A DNA stretch of 64,000 bases from Halomonas ventosae (GCF_004363555.1 NZ_SNZJ01000006.1:124001-188000), one strand, 5' to 3'. Positions 8,736 through 18,504 are shown, counted from the first letter of the stretch. Program-made: numbers and translations. Notes: generated by a model from the letters alone, not told the origin.

Positions 8736-9517
8736 TGGGGAGCGTCATGCTCGACACGCCGGCGGGTGGGCTGCATGCCGCCCGCTGGCGGCCGGACACG
8801 CCGGACGCGACGCGCAGCCCCATCGTGCTGCTGCACGACTCCCTGGGCTGCGTGGCGCTCTGGCGGGACTTTCCCGCCAGGCTAGCCGAAGCCAGCGGCC
8901 GGGAGGTGATCGCCTATGACCGCCAGGGCTACGGCAAGTCGGCACCCTGTCCGGGCCCGCAACCCTCCAGCTTCATCGCCGACGAGGCAGAGGTCTTCCA
9001 CGCGCTGCGCGAGCACTTCGGGCTCGCGCGCTTCGTGCTCCTCGGCCATAGCGTGGGCGGGTGCATGGCGGCCGAGATCGCCGGCCAGCATGCCGACGGC
9101 TGCGAAGCGCTGATCACCGTGGCGGCCCAGGCCTTCAACGAGCCATGCACCCTGACCGGCATCCGCGAGGCGGAGCAGGCCTTCCAGCATCCCGCCGCCA
9201 TGGCACGCCTGGCGAAGTACCATGGCGACAAGGCCGAGTGGGTGTTGAGAAGTTGGGTCGACAACTGGCACTCAGAGGCCTTCGCCGACTGGACACTGGA
9301 CGGCGCACTGCGCCGGGTGGCCTGCCCGACACTCGCCCTGCATGGCGAGCACGACGAGTATGGCTCGCGGGCCCAGCCCGAGCGCATTGCCTCGCTCACC
9401 CCCGGGCCGAGAGCGCCCCATATCCTGGCCGACTGCGGCCATGTGCCCCACCGCGAATGCCCCGAACGGCTGATCGACGCCCTGCTGCCCTTCCTGGCGG
9501 CTCCCACCTCGACCTGA
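8735..9517 (+). CDS. alpha/beta hydrolase
   Basis: 260 residues from the ATG at 8735, which overlaps the thiolase stop. Alpha/beta hydrolase features: LLHDSLG (oxyanion region), nucleophile elbow GHSVGG, acid residue in HGEHDEYG, and catalytic histidine in CGHVPHRE near the C-terminus. No signal peptide is visible. It is probably an esterase, thioesterase or lactonase serving the same pathway as the thiolase; the substrate is unknown. A further upstream in-frame start would run deep into the thiolase gene and is not supported. Confidence 0.8.
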   Translation: MGSVMLDTPAGGLHAARWRPDTPDATRSPIVLLHDSLGCVALWRDFPARLAEASGREVIAYDRQGYGKSAPCPGPQPSSFIADEAEVFHALREHFGLARFVLLGHSVGGCMAAEIAGQHADGCEALITVAAQAFNEPCTLTGIREAEQAFQHPAAMARLAKYHGDKAEWVLRSWVDNWHSEAFADWTLDGALRRVACPTLALHGEHDEYGSRAQPERIASLTPGPRAPHILADCGHVPHRECPERLIDALLPFLAAPTST

Positions 9518-9636
9518 CGCCCAGCACCGCCTGCCGGCTCCGTCATTGCGATGATAGCGTCCGGCCTGTCTGCTCGAGATAATGCCCTTGCCGAGGCACT
9601 GCCCATGACGGTCATGGCGCGAGGAGAAGACCTACC

Positions 9637-10602
9637 ATGCGCGAGGGGATGGAGCGCTACCAGTCCTGGATCTACCTGCTGTGCATCATGGCGGGCCTGG
9701 GACTCGGCCTGGCCAGCCCCGGCCTGGCCAGCGTGCTCGAGGGAGGCCTCTGGCCGCTGCTGGGAGGGCTGCTGTATGCCACCTTCACCCAGATTCCCCT
9801 GGTCCGCATAGCGGATGGCTTCCGGGACTGGCGTTTCCTCTGCGCCCTGCTGATCGGCAACTTCCTGGTGATCCCGCTGACGGTGGGCTGGGCGGTAGCG
9901 GGACTGCCGCTGACGCCGGCCATTCAGGCCGGGATATTGCTGGTGCTGCTGGTGCCCTGTACCGACTGGTTCATCAGCTTCACCCATCTCGGCAAGGGGG
10001 ATACGGCCCGGGCCATCACCGCCGCGCCCCTGCTGCTGCTGGTGCAGCTGCTTGCCTTGCCGCTCTACCTGTGGCTGTTCCTCGGCGAGGCCTCGCTGCG
10101 CCTCGCCGTCGGCTCCCACCTGATCAGCGCCTTCGCCGGCCTCATCCTCGCCCCCCTGCTGCTGGCATGGGTCACCGAACGCCTGGCCACGCGACACCGC
10201 CAGGCGAGGCAACTGATCCATGGCCTGGGCCTCCTGCCGGTCCCGCTTCTGGCCCTGGTGGTGCTGGTGATTGCGGCCTCGCAGATCACCACCGTGGTCG
10301 AACTCTCCGATGTGCTGCTTCAGGTCCTGGCGGTATTCATCGCCTACCTGCTCTTCGCGGCCTGCCTGGGCAAGCTTCTCGGCCGGCTGTTTCGGATCGA
10401 GGCATCCGGGGCCCGTACCCTGGCGTTCAGCTTCGGTACTCGCAACTCCTTCGTGATGCTGCCGCTGGCCCTGACGTTGCCGGACGCCTTGCAGGCCGCC
10501 GTGGTGGTCATCGTCTTCCAGTCGCTGGTCGAACTGTTCGGCATGGTGGCCTACCTGAGCTGGGTACCGGGCAAGCTGATTCCAGAACCTCCCAGCGGCT
10601 GA
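9637..10602 (+). CDS. BASS/ACR3-like membrane transporter (SBF family)
   Basis: 321 residues with about ten hydrophobic segments and almost no soluble part. The arrangement, with LVPCTDWFISFTHLGKGD and later SFGTRNSFVMLPLALTLP, matches the bile acid:sodium symporter / arsenical resistance superfamily. Proteins like this are often named arsenic resistance protein, but the true ACR3 of this window is at 13110-14210, so the substrate here is open. The start at 9637 is preceded by GGAGAAG. It stands alone between the hydrolase and the convergent fetAB operon. Confidence 0.7.
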   Translation: MREGMERYQSWIYLLCIMAGLGLGLASPGLASVLEGGLWPLLGGLLYATFTQIPLVRIADGFRDWRFLCALLIGNFLVIPLTVGWAVAGLPLTPAIQAGILLVLLVPCTDWFISFTHLGKGDTARAITAAPLLLLVQLLALPLYLWLFLGEASLRLAVGSHLISAFAGLILAPLLLAWVTERLATRHRQARQLIHGLGLLPVPLLALVVLVIAASQITTVVELSDVLLQVLAVFIAYLLFAACLGKLLGRLFRIEASGARTLAFSFGTRNSFVMLPLALTLPDALQAAVVVIVFQSLVELFGMVAYLSWVPGKLIPEPPSG

Positions 10603-10700
10603 CGACCGCCGCAAGCGCCTCATGAAAGCCGGTAGGCTTGCCCCCCTCGACAGGCGTTCGCCCTCGCCTGCCCGGAATATTGACAGGCCGATGGGCGCGC

Positions 10701-11504
10701 CTAGTGTCGCGGCGCCGCCAGGCGATCCAGGCGCAACCGCTCGCGGCCATCGAACAGCCGGCGGCTGCCCGCGGCCACCGCGGCCAGGGTGCCGAAGCCG
10801 GTTCCCAGGGTGATGGTGAACATCACCAGTATCTGGTACTTCACCGCCAGCGCCGGTGGGCTCCCGGCGAGAATCTGGCCGGTCATCATGCCCGGCAGGC
10901 TGACCACCCCCGCCGCCGCCATGGCATTGATCATCGGCATCAGGCCGCTGCGCATCGCCTCGCGGCGAATGTCGCTGACGGCCTCCTGCCAGTGCTGGCC
11001 GAGCATCAGCCGGCTCTCGATCACCGCGCGCTGGCGCCAGGCGGTGTCGGTCAGGCGATCCAGGGCCAGGGCGACCCCGGTCATGGTGTTGCCGAGCATC
11101 ATGCCCAACAGCGGGATGGCGTACTGGGGGAGGTACCAGGGCTCGGGGCCGATGATCACGGTGAGCGTCAGCACCGTCACCGTGAACGAGGAGAGAAACA
11201 TCGCCACGGTGCCGATGCCGAAGGCCCAGCCGCCGATCAGCCGACGCTTCTGCCGCGCCATCACCTCGCGCCCGGCAATCAGCAGCATGCCCAGCGCCAT
11301 CAGCGCCACCCACATCAGCCGCTCGGCGGCGAACAGCGCCTCCAGCACCAGCCCCACCAGGGCAAGCTGGACCACCGAGCGCGCCGCGGCGACCAGCAGG
11401 CTGCGGCCCATCCCTAAGCGCAGGGCGGCGGTGCAGCCCGCCAGCGCCACCACCATCAGCGCCGCCAGGGCGAGCTGCCACCAGGTCAGCGCGATCACGT
11501 CCAT
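10701..11504 (-). CDS. fetB: FetB-like ABC transporter permease (iron/metal export)
   Basis: 267 residues and about seven membrane segments. Family features are the cytoplasmic stretch EVMARQKRRLIGG, the loop GNTMTGVALALDRL and SLPGMMTGQILAGSPP, as in E. coli FetB (YbbM), part of a putative iron exporter that protects against oxidative stress. The ATG at 11504 overlaps the end of the ATPase gene by 10 bases, typical of this pair. Metal identity is inferred from the family. Confidence 0.8.
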   Translation of the reverse strand: MDVIALTWWQLALAALMVVALAGCTAALRLGMGRSLLVAAARSVVQLALVGLVLEALFAAERLMWVALMALGMLLIAGREVMARQKRRLIGGWAFGIGTVAMFLSSFTVTVLTLTVIIGPEPWYLPQYAIPLLGMMLGNTMTGVALALDRLTDTAWRQRAVIESRLMLGQHWQEAVSDIRREAMRSGLMPMINAMAAAGVVSLPGMMTGQILAGSPPALAVKYQILVMFTITLGTGFGTLAAVAAGSRRLFDGRERLRLDRLAAPRH

Positions 11505-12109
11505 GACGCCGCCTCCACGAGTTCGCTTCCCTCGATTCGCCAGTGGCGCTCTGCCACCCGCTGGATCTGGGCGGGGTCGTGGGCGACCCACAGCACCGGC
11601 CAGCCGTGCTTGCGAATTCTCGACAGGAGCCAGGCCTCCACCCGGCGAGAACTGGCCTCATCCAGGTTGGCGGTGGGCTCGTCGAGCAGCAGTGCCATGG
11701 GCTGGCGGCTGATCGCCCGCAGCAGGGCCAGGCGCTGCTTCTCCCCCGACGAGAGCCGCGAGACCTGCCACGCCAGCACCTCGGAGGTGAAGCCCAGCGC
11801 TTCGAGATCCGCGGGAGCGGCCTGCGGCATATGCTCGCCCACGCTATCCGCCCACCACTGGCTCTCGGCCGGCACCAGCATCACCCGCGCCCGCCACACA
11901 TGCGCCGGCAGCGCTGCCTGGGAGATATTGCCCAGCCATACCTCGCCACCGTGGGGCTCGAGGTCGGCCACGGCACGCAGCAGGCGGCTCTTGCCGGACC
12001 CGCTGGGGCCGGAAAGGCAATGGATCTCGCCGGGGGCGATGGCCAACGACACGCACGAGAGCGAACCGTTGGTCACGCCGTCGAGTCGCAGGGTCGGGCT
12101 TGTGGTCAC
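11495..12109 (-). CDS. fetA: FetA-like ABC transporter ATPase
   Basis: 204 residues: Walker [13 protein letters not shown]-loop region VPAESQWW, signature [15 protein letters not shown] and Walker [13 protein letters not shown] with an H-loop in WVAHDP. I chose the GTG at 12109 ([11 protein letters not shown]) because AAGAAAGG stands 6 bases upstream; an ATG ten codons earlier lacks a comparable site. It is the partner of the downstream permease. The start region faces arsH across a 260-base divergent gap. Confidence 0.8.
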   Translation of the reverse strand: MTTSPTLRLDGVTNGSLSCVSLAIAPGEIHCLSGPSGSGKSRLLRAVADLEPHGGEVWLGNISQAALPAHVWRARVMLVPAESQWWADSVGEHMPQAAPADLEALGFTSEVLAWQVSRLSSGEKQRLALLRAISRQPMALLLDEPTANLDEASSRRVEAWLLSRIRKHGWPVLWVAHDPAQIQRVAERHWRIEGSELVEAASWT

Positions 12110-12300
12110 GGAGCACCTTTCTTCATCACGGGGCTGCATGATAGCAGGCCCGCCATTCCGCCGAGGCCACCGCAAGGCATCGCCCCATCCAGGACCCCAG
12201 CGAGGTCTCGCCGGTCTTCCAGCGCACCCCGGACCAGCGCGACGCGCCCCGAGTCCTCCGCACCACCGGAGCAGGCGGTGCAATGCCCAGTGACATTGAT

Positions 12301-12322
12301 CATATGCGTTTTTCCATATATC
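12301..12322. promoter_or_regulatory. ArsR-type operator upstream of arsH
   Basis: CATATG and CATATATC flank a GCGTTTTTC core. This resembles the known E. coli ars operator style (ATATG...TTTTT...) and the two palindromes at 17091 and 22128, though here the half-sites are 8 rather than 6 bases apart. Confidence 0.5.
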
Positions 12323-12370
12323 TTAAGTGGCGACACGCCCGATCCATTGAACCGTCTTACCGGACATCCC

Positions 12371-13096
12371 GTGACAAACACATCGCCGAACGACCTGCCC
12401 AATATCGACCGCACGATCTTCCGGGTGCCGGATGCGGCCAGCCTGGGCATCCCCGTGGAGCGCGAGCATCCTCCGCGCATCCTGCTGCTTTACGGCTCGC
12501 TGCGCAGTCGATCCTTCAGCCGCCTGACGGTGGAAGAGGCCGCCCGGCTGCTGCGCGCCATGGGCGCCGAGACGCGCATCTTCGACCCGAGGGGGCTGCC
12601 ACTGCCCGACGCCGAGGAGGCGACCCATCCCAAGGTGGTGGAACTTCGCGAGCTGGCCGAGTGGGCCGAGGGCATGGTGTGGTGCTCGCCGGAACGCCAC
12701 GGCGCCATGACCGGCATCATGAAGGCCCAGATCGACTGGATCCCGCTCGCGCTGGGAGCGGTACGCCCCACCCAGGGCAAGACCCTGGCGGTGATGCAGG
12801 TGTGCGGCGGCTCCCAGTCGTTCAACACCGTCAACCAGCTGCGCGTGCTGGGCCGCTGGATGCGCATGGTGACCATCCCCAACCAGTCCTCGGTGCCCAG
12901 GGCCTTCATGGAGTTCGACGACAACGACCGCATGAAGCCCTCGCCCTTCTATGACCGCATCGTCGACGTCATGGAGGAGCTGGTGAAGTTCACGCTGATG
13001 GTGCGTGGCCGCAGCGAGGCGCTCACCGACCGCTATTCGGAGCGCAAGGAATCGGCCAAGCAGCTCTCCGCCCGGGTCAACCAGCGCGCCCTCTGA
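12371..13096 (+). CDS. arsH: arsenical resistance flavoprotein ArsH
   Basis: 241 residues of the NADPH-dependent FMN reductase family. ArsH oxidises trivalent organoarsenicals such as methylarsenite to less toxic pentavalent forms. The FMN phosphate loop [31 protein letters not shown] and the ArsH-specific [15 protein letters not shown] with [11 protein letters not shown] are all present. There is no ATG in a suitable place: I chose the GTG at 12371 ([13 protein letters not shown]), which gives the usual family length, although its ribosome site is weak. The start could be slightly upstream. It is followed after 13 bases by acr3. Confidence 0.9.
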   Translation: MTNTSPNDLPNIDRTIFRVPDAASLGIPVEREHPPRILLLYGSLRSRSFSRLTVEEAARLLRAMGAETRIFDPRGLPLPDAEEATHPKVVELRELAEWAEGMVWCSPERHGAMTGIMKAQIDWIPLALGAVRPTQGKTLAVMQVCGGSQSFNTVNQLRVLGRWMRMVTIPNQSSVPRAFMEFDDNDRMKPSPFYDRIVDVMEELVKFTLMVRGRSEALTDRYSERKESAKQLSARVNQRAL

Positions 13097-13109
13097 CAGG
13101 AGTCACACC

Positions 13110-14210
13110 ATGACCGCACATCAGGAATCCCAGTCTCCCAGCACGTCGGAGGGCATGGGGCTCTTCGAGCGTTTCCTCTCGGTCTGGGTGGCGCTGGCCA
13201 TCGTCGCCGGCGTGCTGCTCGGCCAGTTCGCCCCGGCGGTCCCCGAGACCCTCTCGCGCTTCGAGTACGCCCAGGTGTCGATCCCGGTGGCGGTGCTGAT
13301 CTGGGCGATGATCTTCCCCATGATGGCGCAGATCGACTTCACCGCCATCCTTGGCGTGCGCCGCCAGCCCAGGGGACTGATCATCACCACCACCGTGAAC
13401 TGGCTGATCAAGCCCTTCACCATGTTCGCCATCGCCTGGTTCTTCCTGACCGTGGTGTTCGCCCCTTTGATTCCCGCCGAGCGCGCCAGCCAGTACCTGG
13501 CCGGGGCCATCCTGCTGGGCGCCGCCCCCTGCACGGCCATGGTCTTCGTGTGGAGCTACCTGACCCGGGGCGATGCGGCCTACACCCTGGTGCAGGTGGC
13601 CCTCAACGACCTGATCATGCTGTTCGCCTTCGCTCCCATCGTGGTCTTCCTGCTCGGCGTCTCGAACATCCAGGTGCCCTGGGACACGGTTGCCCTGTCG
13701 GTAGTGCTCTACATCGTGATCCCGCTCACCGCGGGGTATCTGACCCGGCGCGCCCTGATCGCCCGCCACGGCAGCGAGTGGTACGACAACGTCTTTATGA
13801 AGCGTATTGGCCCAGTGACACCGATGGGGCTCATCGTGACCCTGGTGCTGCTGTTCGCCTTCCAGGGTGAGGTGATCCTCGAGGCGCCGCTGCATATCGT
13901 GCTGATCGCCATCCCGCTGATCCTCCAGACCTTCCTGATCTTCTTCATCGCCTACGGCTGGGCCAAGGCGTGGAAGGTGCCCCACAACGTGGCGGCGCCC
14001 GGGGCGATGATCGGTGCCAGCAACTTCTTCGAGCTGGCGGTGGCCGCCGCCATCGCGTTGTTTGGGCTACAGTCCGGTGCGGCGCTGGCCACGGTGGTGG
14101 GCGTACTGGTGGAGGTCCCGCTGATGCTCGCCCTGGTGCGCATCGCCAACAAGACTCGCCACCACTTCCCCGAGACCGAGACGAAGGCCACGGCCGAGGC
14201 CAGGGGCTGA
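13110..14210 (+). CDS. acr3: arsenite efflux transporter Acr3
   Basis: 366 residues and ten predicted membrane segments. ACR3 exports arsenite from the cytoplasm using the proton gradient. The essential cysteine (C141) lies in [14 protein letters not shown], followed by the conserved SYLTRGD and ALNDLIMLF, and the C-terminal [11 protein letters not shown] is intact. The ATG at 13110 has AGGAG 7 bases upstream; the longer in-frame ORF start overlaps arsH and is not used. It lies between arsH and the small Cys-Cys protein, presumably in one operon behind the operator at 12301. Confidence 0.93.
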   Translation: MTAHQESQSPSTSEGMGLFERFLSVWVALAIVAGVLLGQFAPAVPETLSRFEYAQVSIPVAVLIWAMIFPMMAQIDFTAILGVRRQPRGLIITTTVNWLIKPFTMFAIAWFFLTVVFAPLIPAERASQYLAGAILLGAAPCTAMVFVWSYLTRGDAAYTLVQVALNDLIMLFAFAPIVVFLLGVSNIQVPWDTVALSVVLYIVIPLTAGYLTRRALIARHGSEWYDNVFMKRIGPVTPMGLIVTLVLLFAFQGEVILEAPLHIVLIAIPLILQTFLIFFIAYGWAKAWKVPHNVAAPGAMIGASNFFELAVAAAIALFGLQSGAALATVVGVLVEVPLMLALVRIANKTRHHFPETETKATAEARG

Positions 14211-14215
14211 GAGCC

Positions 14216-14503
14216 ATGGCCATCGAGGTCAGCGACAGCGCCCGCGAATGGATCAAGCGCAAGGGTGGCGTGGCCACGGTACGCCTCTCGCCCCGCCACG
14301 GTTGCTGCGGCGGTGGGGCCGACATCGCGGTGGCCGAGGCCAGGCCCCCGGATGATCCGGCGTGCTATACAGGCGTCGAGTTCGAGGGGCTGTCGCTCTA
14401 CCTCGACCCGACGCTGGTCGGCCAGGGCCTGCGGGTCGACGTCGCGGGCTTCCTGGGAATGGGGCATCTCTTCGTGGAGGGCGTCTCCCCCACCCGCTCC
14501 TAG
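14216..14503 (+). CDS. small Cys-Cys motif protein of the arsenic operon
   Basis: 95 residues starting 5 bases after acr3. The core is SPRHGCCGGGADIAV, with adjacent C30 and C31 and a third cysteine in PACYTG. It looks like the small HesB-like CC/Se-motif proteins in which one of the paired cysteines is selenocysteine in some organisms; here both codons are TGC. Adjacent thiols next to an arsenite pump suggest arsenite or selenium binding, a chaperone role, or redox chemistry. The function is not established to my knowledge. Its stop overlaps that of the convergent chrA within the tetranucleotide CTAG. Confidence 0.7.
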   Translation: MAIEVSDSAREWIKRKGGVATVRLSPRHGCCGGGADIAVAEARPPDDPACYTGVEFEGLSLYLDPTLVGQGLRVDVAGFLGMGHLFVEGVSPTRS

Positions 14504-15699
14504 AGGCTGACCAGCACCCCACCGCCTGCCAACAGGGTGACCACTGCCCAGGCGGGCAGCTTCCATACGCTGAGCAGCAGGAAACCGGTCAGGGCCAGGG
14601 CGAACTCCCGCGGGCCGAGGATGGCGCTGGTCCACACCGGCTGGTAGAGGGCAGCACCGAGGATACCCACCACGGCCGCATTGGCCCCGCGCATCAGCGA
14701 CTGGGCGCTGTCCCAGCGCCTGAGGCGGTTCCAGAACGGCAGCACGGCGACCAGCAGCAGCAGGCCGGGCAGGAAGATCATCACCAGGGCCAGGGCGGCG
14801 CCGACCAGTGGCAGGCCGAGCGGCGCCATCACCGCCCCCAGGTAGGCCGCAAAGGTGAACAGCGGCCCCGGCACCGCCTGGGCGGCGCCGTAGCCGGCCA
14901 GGAAGGCATCGGGCCCGACCCAGCCCGATTGCACTACCTCCGCCTCCAGCAGCGGCAGCACCACATGGCCACCGCCGAAGACCAGGGCACCGGCGCGGTA
15001 GAAGGCGTCCATCACCGCCAGGGTGACGGAGGGTGTGAGCCAGGCCAGCAGCGGCAGGCCGACCAGAAGCCCCGCCACACCTAGACCCGCGAGCCGCCCC
15101 GCCCAGGACGAGACGGGGAAGTGCATCGTACACCGGTCGGGCTCGGTGTGGGCGCGGCACAGCAGCAGGCCGGCGACGACGCCGACCAGGATGGCGGCCA
15201 CCTGTCCCAGGGGGCCACCGACCAGCACCACGGTGATCACCGCGGCCAGGGCAATGCCGGCGCGCACCCGATCGGGGCAAAGGTTGCGCGCCATGCCCCA
15301 CACGGCATGGGCGACGATGGCCACTGCCACCACCTTGAGGCCGTGGATCAGCCCTTGGCCGAGCGGCCCCTCGAACGCCGCGGCGCCCAGGGCGAAGAGC
15401 ACCAGCAGCAGGGCCGAAGGCAATGTGAAGGCGGCCCAGGCGGCTGCCGCGCCCCAGGGCCCGCCCCGCATCAGGCCCAGGGCGAAGCCCACCTGGCTGC
15501 TGGCCGGCCCCGGCAGGAACTGGCAGAGCGCCACCAGGTCGGCGTAGTCCCGCTCCGAGAGCCAGGCACGCCGCATCACGAACTCGGCGCGAAAATACCC
15601 CAGATGCGCAATGGGTCCACCGAAGGAGGTCAGCCCCAGCAACAGGAAGGCGCGAAATACCTCCATGATACGCCCCGGCGGGCGTGTGACCTCGGTCAT
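14500..15699 (-). CDS. chrA: chromate transporter ChrA
   Basis: 399 residues forming two homologous membrane halves. The N-terminal half carries TSFGGPIAHLGYFR, LCQFLPGPASSQ and GLMRGG; the C-terminal half carries LVFGGGHVVLPLLE and AAQAVPGPLFTFAAYLG. This is the long-chain ChrA layout, which exports chromate (CHR family). The start at 15699 has GGGAG upstream. It points toward, and overlaps by 3 bases, the last gene of the arsH-acr3 operon. Its presence widens the metal and oxyanion resistance content of the block. Confidence 0.9.
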   Translation of the reverse strand: MTEVTRPPGRIMEVFRAFLLLGLTSFGGPIAHLGYFRAEFVMRRAWLSERDYADLVALCQFLPGPASSQVGFALGLMRGGPWGAAAAWAAFTLPSALLLVLFALGAAAFEGPLGQGLIHGLKVVAVAIVAHAVWGMARNLCPDRVRAGIALAAVITVVLVGGPLGQVAAILVGVVAGLLLCRAHTEPDRCTMHFPVSSWAGRLAGLGVAGLLVGLPLLAWLTPSVTLAVMDAFYRAGALVFGGGHVVLPLLEAEVVQSGWVGPDAFLAGYGAAQAVPGPLFTFAAYLGAVMAPLGLPLVGAALALVMIFLPGLLLLVAVLPFWNRLRRWDSAQSLMRGANAAVVGILGAALYQPVWTSAILGPREFALALTGFLLLSVWKLPAWAVVTLLAGGGVLVSL

Positions 15700-15841
15700 G
15701 CGGTGATCTCCCGAATCGAACAGCCAAGCTCGCCATACTAACCGGCGGGAGATGACGGGCCCATGTCAGCCGCCACCTTCGACGCGGACCGTGCCAAAGG
15801 TCGACCTTGCCAGCCGACAGCGGGCCGGCGACGATGCAGAG

Positions 15842-17056
15842 ATGACCGATCTCCTGCGACGCCATCCGCTCCTGATTATCGTGCTGGCCCAGCTGTGCGG
15901 CACCTCACTGTGGTTCTCCGTCAACGGCGTGGGGCTCGCGCTATCGCGCGACCTTGGCCTCTCCGAGGCCGACCTGGGCCGTCTCACCCTGACCGTCCAG
16001 GCAGGCTTCATCGTCGGCACCCTGTTCATCGCCACCACGGGGCTGGCCGACCGCTTCCGCGCCAGCCGCATCTTCGCGGCCTCCTGCCTGGCCGGCGCCC
16101 TGACCAATGCCGGCTTCGTGATGGCCGCATCGCATCCCCCGCTGGACCTGCTGCTACGCTTCGCCACGGGGCTGTGCCTGGCCGGGATCTATCCGCTGGG
16201 CATGAAGCTCGTCATCGGCTGGACGCCGAAGCACACCGGGGCCGCGCTGGCCTGGCTGGTGGGCATGCTGACCCTCGGCACCGCCCTGCCCCACCTGCTG
16301 CGCGGCACTACCCTGGGGCTGCCCTGGGAGTGGCCGCTGATCGGCGCCTCCGGGCTGGCGCTGGTGGGCGGCGGCCTGATCCTTGCCCTGGGCGACGGCC
16401 CGCACCTGCCGCCCTCCAGCGGCAGGGCCAGGCTGCTCGACGGCCTGGCGGCGCTGCGCGAGGCACGCTTTCGCGCCGTGGCCGGCGGCTACTTCGGCCA
16501 CTGCTGGGAACTCTACGCCCTGTGGACGCTCACCCCCTTCCTGGTCGCCCGCGAGGTAGGCCGGCTCGGGGCGCCGGAGGCCTGGGTGCCCTGGCTGTCG
16601 TTCGGCGTGATCGCCCTGGGGCTGGCCGGCTGCGTGGGGGGCGGGACCCTGAGTCGCCGGCTTGGCAGCTTGTGGGTCGCCCGACGGGCACTGGCCGCCT
16701 CGGGACTGATCTGCCTGGCCTATCCGCTGCTGACCTGGTTGCCGCCGGGGCTGCTGCTGGGCTTGCTGGCCGCCTGGGGCCTGACCGTGATCGCCGACTC
16801 GCCGCAGTTCTCGGCCCTCGCCGCCGCGACGGCGCCCCGGGAACGCGTCGGCTCCACCCTGGCGGTGATGAACGCGGTGGGCTTCGCCCTGACCATCCCC
16901 GCCATCTCGCTCACCACCGCGTTGTGGTCGCTGCAGGAGACCTGGGTCGTCTGGTGGCTGCTGCCGGGCCCCGTGCTGGGACTCTGGGTCATGCGCGGCG
17001 TGGCCGCCGACTTGCCAGCCACCGCCCCCCCGCAGTCCGGTGCCGCCGGGGATTGA
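15842..17056 (+). CDS. MFS transporter
   Basis: 404 residues and twelve membrane segments. Major facilitator signs: GLADRFRASR between segments 2 and 3 (motif A-like), a long hydrophilic centre around GDGPHLPPSSGRARLL, and a C-terminal half with ERVGSTLAVMNAVGFALT. The N-terminal LAQLCGTSLWFSVNGV resembles CynX- or nitrate-type carriers. The substrate is unknown; an arsenical or other oxyanion is suggested only by place. The ATG at 15842 gives the usual MFS start, although the ribosome site is weak; in-frame codons upstream to 15752 are less likely. It is divergent from chrA. Confidence 0.75.
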   Translation: MTDLLRRHPLLIIVLAQLCGTSLWFSVNGVGLALSRDLGLSEADLGRLTLTVQAGFIVGTLFIATTGLADRFRASRIFAASCLAGALTNAGFVMAASHPPLDLLLRFATGLCLAGIYPLGMKLVIGWTPKHTGAALAWLVGMLTLGTALPHLLRGTTLGLPWEWPLIGASGLALVGGGLILALGDGPHLPPSSGRARLLDGLAALREARFRAVAGGYFGHCWELYALWTLTPFLVAREVGRLGAPEAWVPWLSFGVIALGLAGCVGGGTLSRRLGSLWVARRALAASGLICLAYPLLTWLPPGLLLGLLAAWGLTVIADSPQFSALAAATAPRERVGSTLAVMNAVGFALTIPAISLTTALWSLQETWVVWWLLPGPVLGLWVMRGVAADLPATAPPQSGAAGD

Positions 17057-17090
17057 CGCCGATCAAGGTCGCCACGGGTCGCCCTGGGAA

Positions 17091-17110
17091 ATATATGCAT
17101 AAACATATAT
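17091..17110. promoter_or_regulatory. ArsR-type palindrome upstream of the ArsP-like permease
   Basis: Perfect inverted repeat ATATATG-N6-CATATAT, 41 bases upstream of the permease start and nearly identical in design to the site in front of arsC. Confidence 0.6.
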
Positions 17111-17151
17111 TATGACCAGACCCTCTCGACGCGTCCCGCTACGAGGCCCCC

Positions 17152-18504
17152 ATGTCGAACACCCCCGGCACCACCGCTACCTTCACCTCTCGGCTGATGA
17201 CCCTAGCCCGTGAGAATCCCGACCAGGTGCGCTGGATCGGCGCCGTGGTGGGCATCTTCCTGCTGATCTACTTCCTGCCCGCCGGCACGTCGCGCTTCGA
17301 CAACGCCGTGCTGGAGGGTATCCGGCTGACCCACTGGTACGCCCAGGAGCACGTCATCCTCTGCCTGCTGCCGGCCTTCCTGATCGCCGGCGCCATGGCC
17401 GCCTACCTGAGCCAGGGCGCGGTGATGCGCTACTTGGGGCCCTCGGCCCCCAAGCCGGTAGCCTTCGGCATGGCATCGATCTCCGGCATGCTGCTGGCGG
17501 TATGCTCCTGTACCGTGCTGCCGCTGTTCGGCGGCATCTACAAGCGTGGCGCCGGCCTGGGACCGGCGGTGGCCTTCCTCTACTCGGGGCCGGCGATCAA
17601 CGTCATGGCGGTGGTGGTCACGGCCAAGGTGCTGGGACTGGAGCTGGGCCTGGCGCGGGCCATCGGCGCCATCGCCTTCGCCGTGGTGATTGGCGTGATC
17701 ATGCACCTGATCTACCGTCGCGAGGAGCAGGCGCGCAGCCAGCAGGCTTCCCGAGGCTTTGACACCGACGACGACGGACGCCCGCTGGGCCAGGTGGTAG
17801 CCTTCTTCGGCCTGATGGTGGGCATCCTGGTATTCGCCAACTGGGCCGCCGCCGACAGCCCGACCTGGATGGCCATCCACGCCTGGAAGTGGCAGATCAC
17901 CGCGGTGCTCGGCGGCCTGTTCGCCCTGCTGCTGATGCGCCGCTGGAAGTGGCCGCTACGCCAGGTGGCGATGCTGGCGGGCGCCGTGGCGCTGGCCGCC
18001 CTGCTGGTCCCGGGGGTACCGGAGCTGGCCTTCGCGGTGGGCATCATCGGCATCATGCTGATCGCCACCCTGCGCGAGGACGACCGCGAGTGGGCCGAGC
18101 AGAGCTGGGACTTCACCAAGCAGATCATGCCGCTGCTGCTGGCCGGGGTGTTCGTCGCCGGACTGCTGCTGGGCCGCCCTGGAGAGGAGGGCCTGATCCC
18201 CTCAGAGTGGGTGGTGCTGGCGGTGGGTGACAATGGCTTCCGCTCCACCTTCCTGGCCTCGCTGCTGGGCGGCTTCATGTACTTCTCGACCCTCACCGAG
18301 GTGCCCATCGTCCAGGGCCTGATCGGCAACGGCATGGGCAAGGGCCCGGCGCTGGCGCTGCTGCTGGCGGGCCCGGCGCTCTCGCTGCCCAACATGCTGG
18401 TGATCCGCACCATCATGGGCACGCAGAAGACCCTGGTCTACTGCACGCTGGTGGTGGTCATGGCGACCCTGACCGGCTATCTCTACGGCCAGCTATGGCC
18501 CTGA
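17152..18504 (+). CDS. ArsP-like permease (PF03773 type)
   Basis: 450 residues in about ten membrane segments split by a charged loop near residues 190-215. The family core VCSCTVLPLFGGIYKRGAGLG followed by SGPAINVMAVVVTAK is clear, with a repeated second-half motif TLTEVPIVQGLIGNGMGKGPALALLLAGPALS. This family includes ArsP, which exports trivalent organoarsenicals. The assignment as ArsP rests on family plus context: an ArsR-like palindrome in front, and a thioredoxin-like gene and arsR behind. The ribosome site is GAGG before 17152. Confidence 0.8.
   Translation: MSNTPGTTATFTSRLMTLARENPDQVRWIGAVVGIFLLIYFLPAGTSRFDNAVLEGIRLTHWYAQEHVILCLLPAFLIAGAMAAYLSQGAVMRYLGPSAPKPVAFGMASISGMLLAVCSCTVLPLFGGIYKRGAGLGPAVAFLYSGPAINVMAVVVTAKVLGLELGLARAIGAIAFAVVIGVIMHLIYRREEQARSQQASRGFDTDDDGRPLGQVVAFFGLMVGILVFANWAAADSPTWMAIHAWKWQITAVLGGLFALLLMRRWKWPLRQVAMLAGAVALAALLVPGVPELAFAVGIIGIMLIATLREDDREWAEQSWDFTKQIMPLLLAGVFVAGLLLGRPGEEGLIPSEWVVLAVGDNGFRSTFLASLLGGFMYFSTLTEVPIVQGLIGNGMGKGPALALLLAGPALSLPNMLVIRTIMGTQKTLVYCTLVVVMATLTGYLYGQLWP

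Noticed and set aside
14216-14503. Selenocysteine in the Cys-Cys protein
   Set aside because: Both motif codons are TGC and no in-frame TGA precedes the stop.
15706-15753. ATCTCCCG / CGGGAGAT inverted repeat between chrA and the MFS gene as an operator
   Set aside because: The left half is simply the chrA ribosome site and the 32-base spacing is too wide for a convincing operator.
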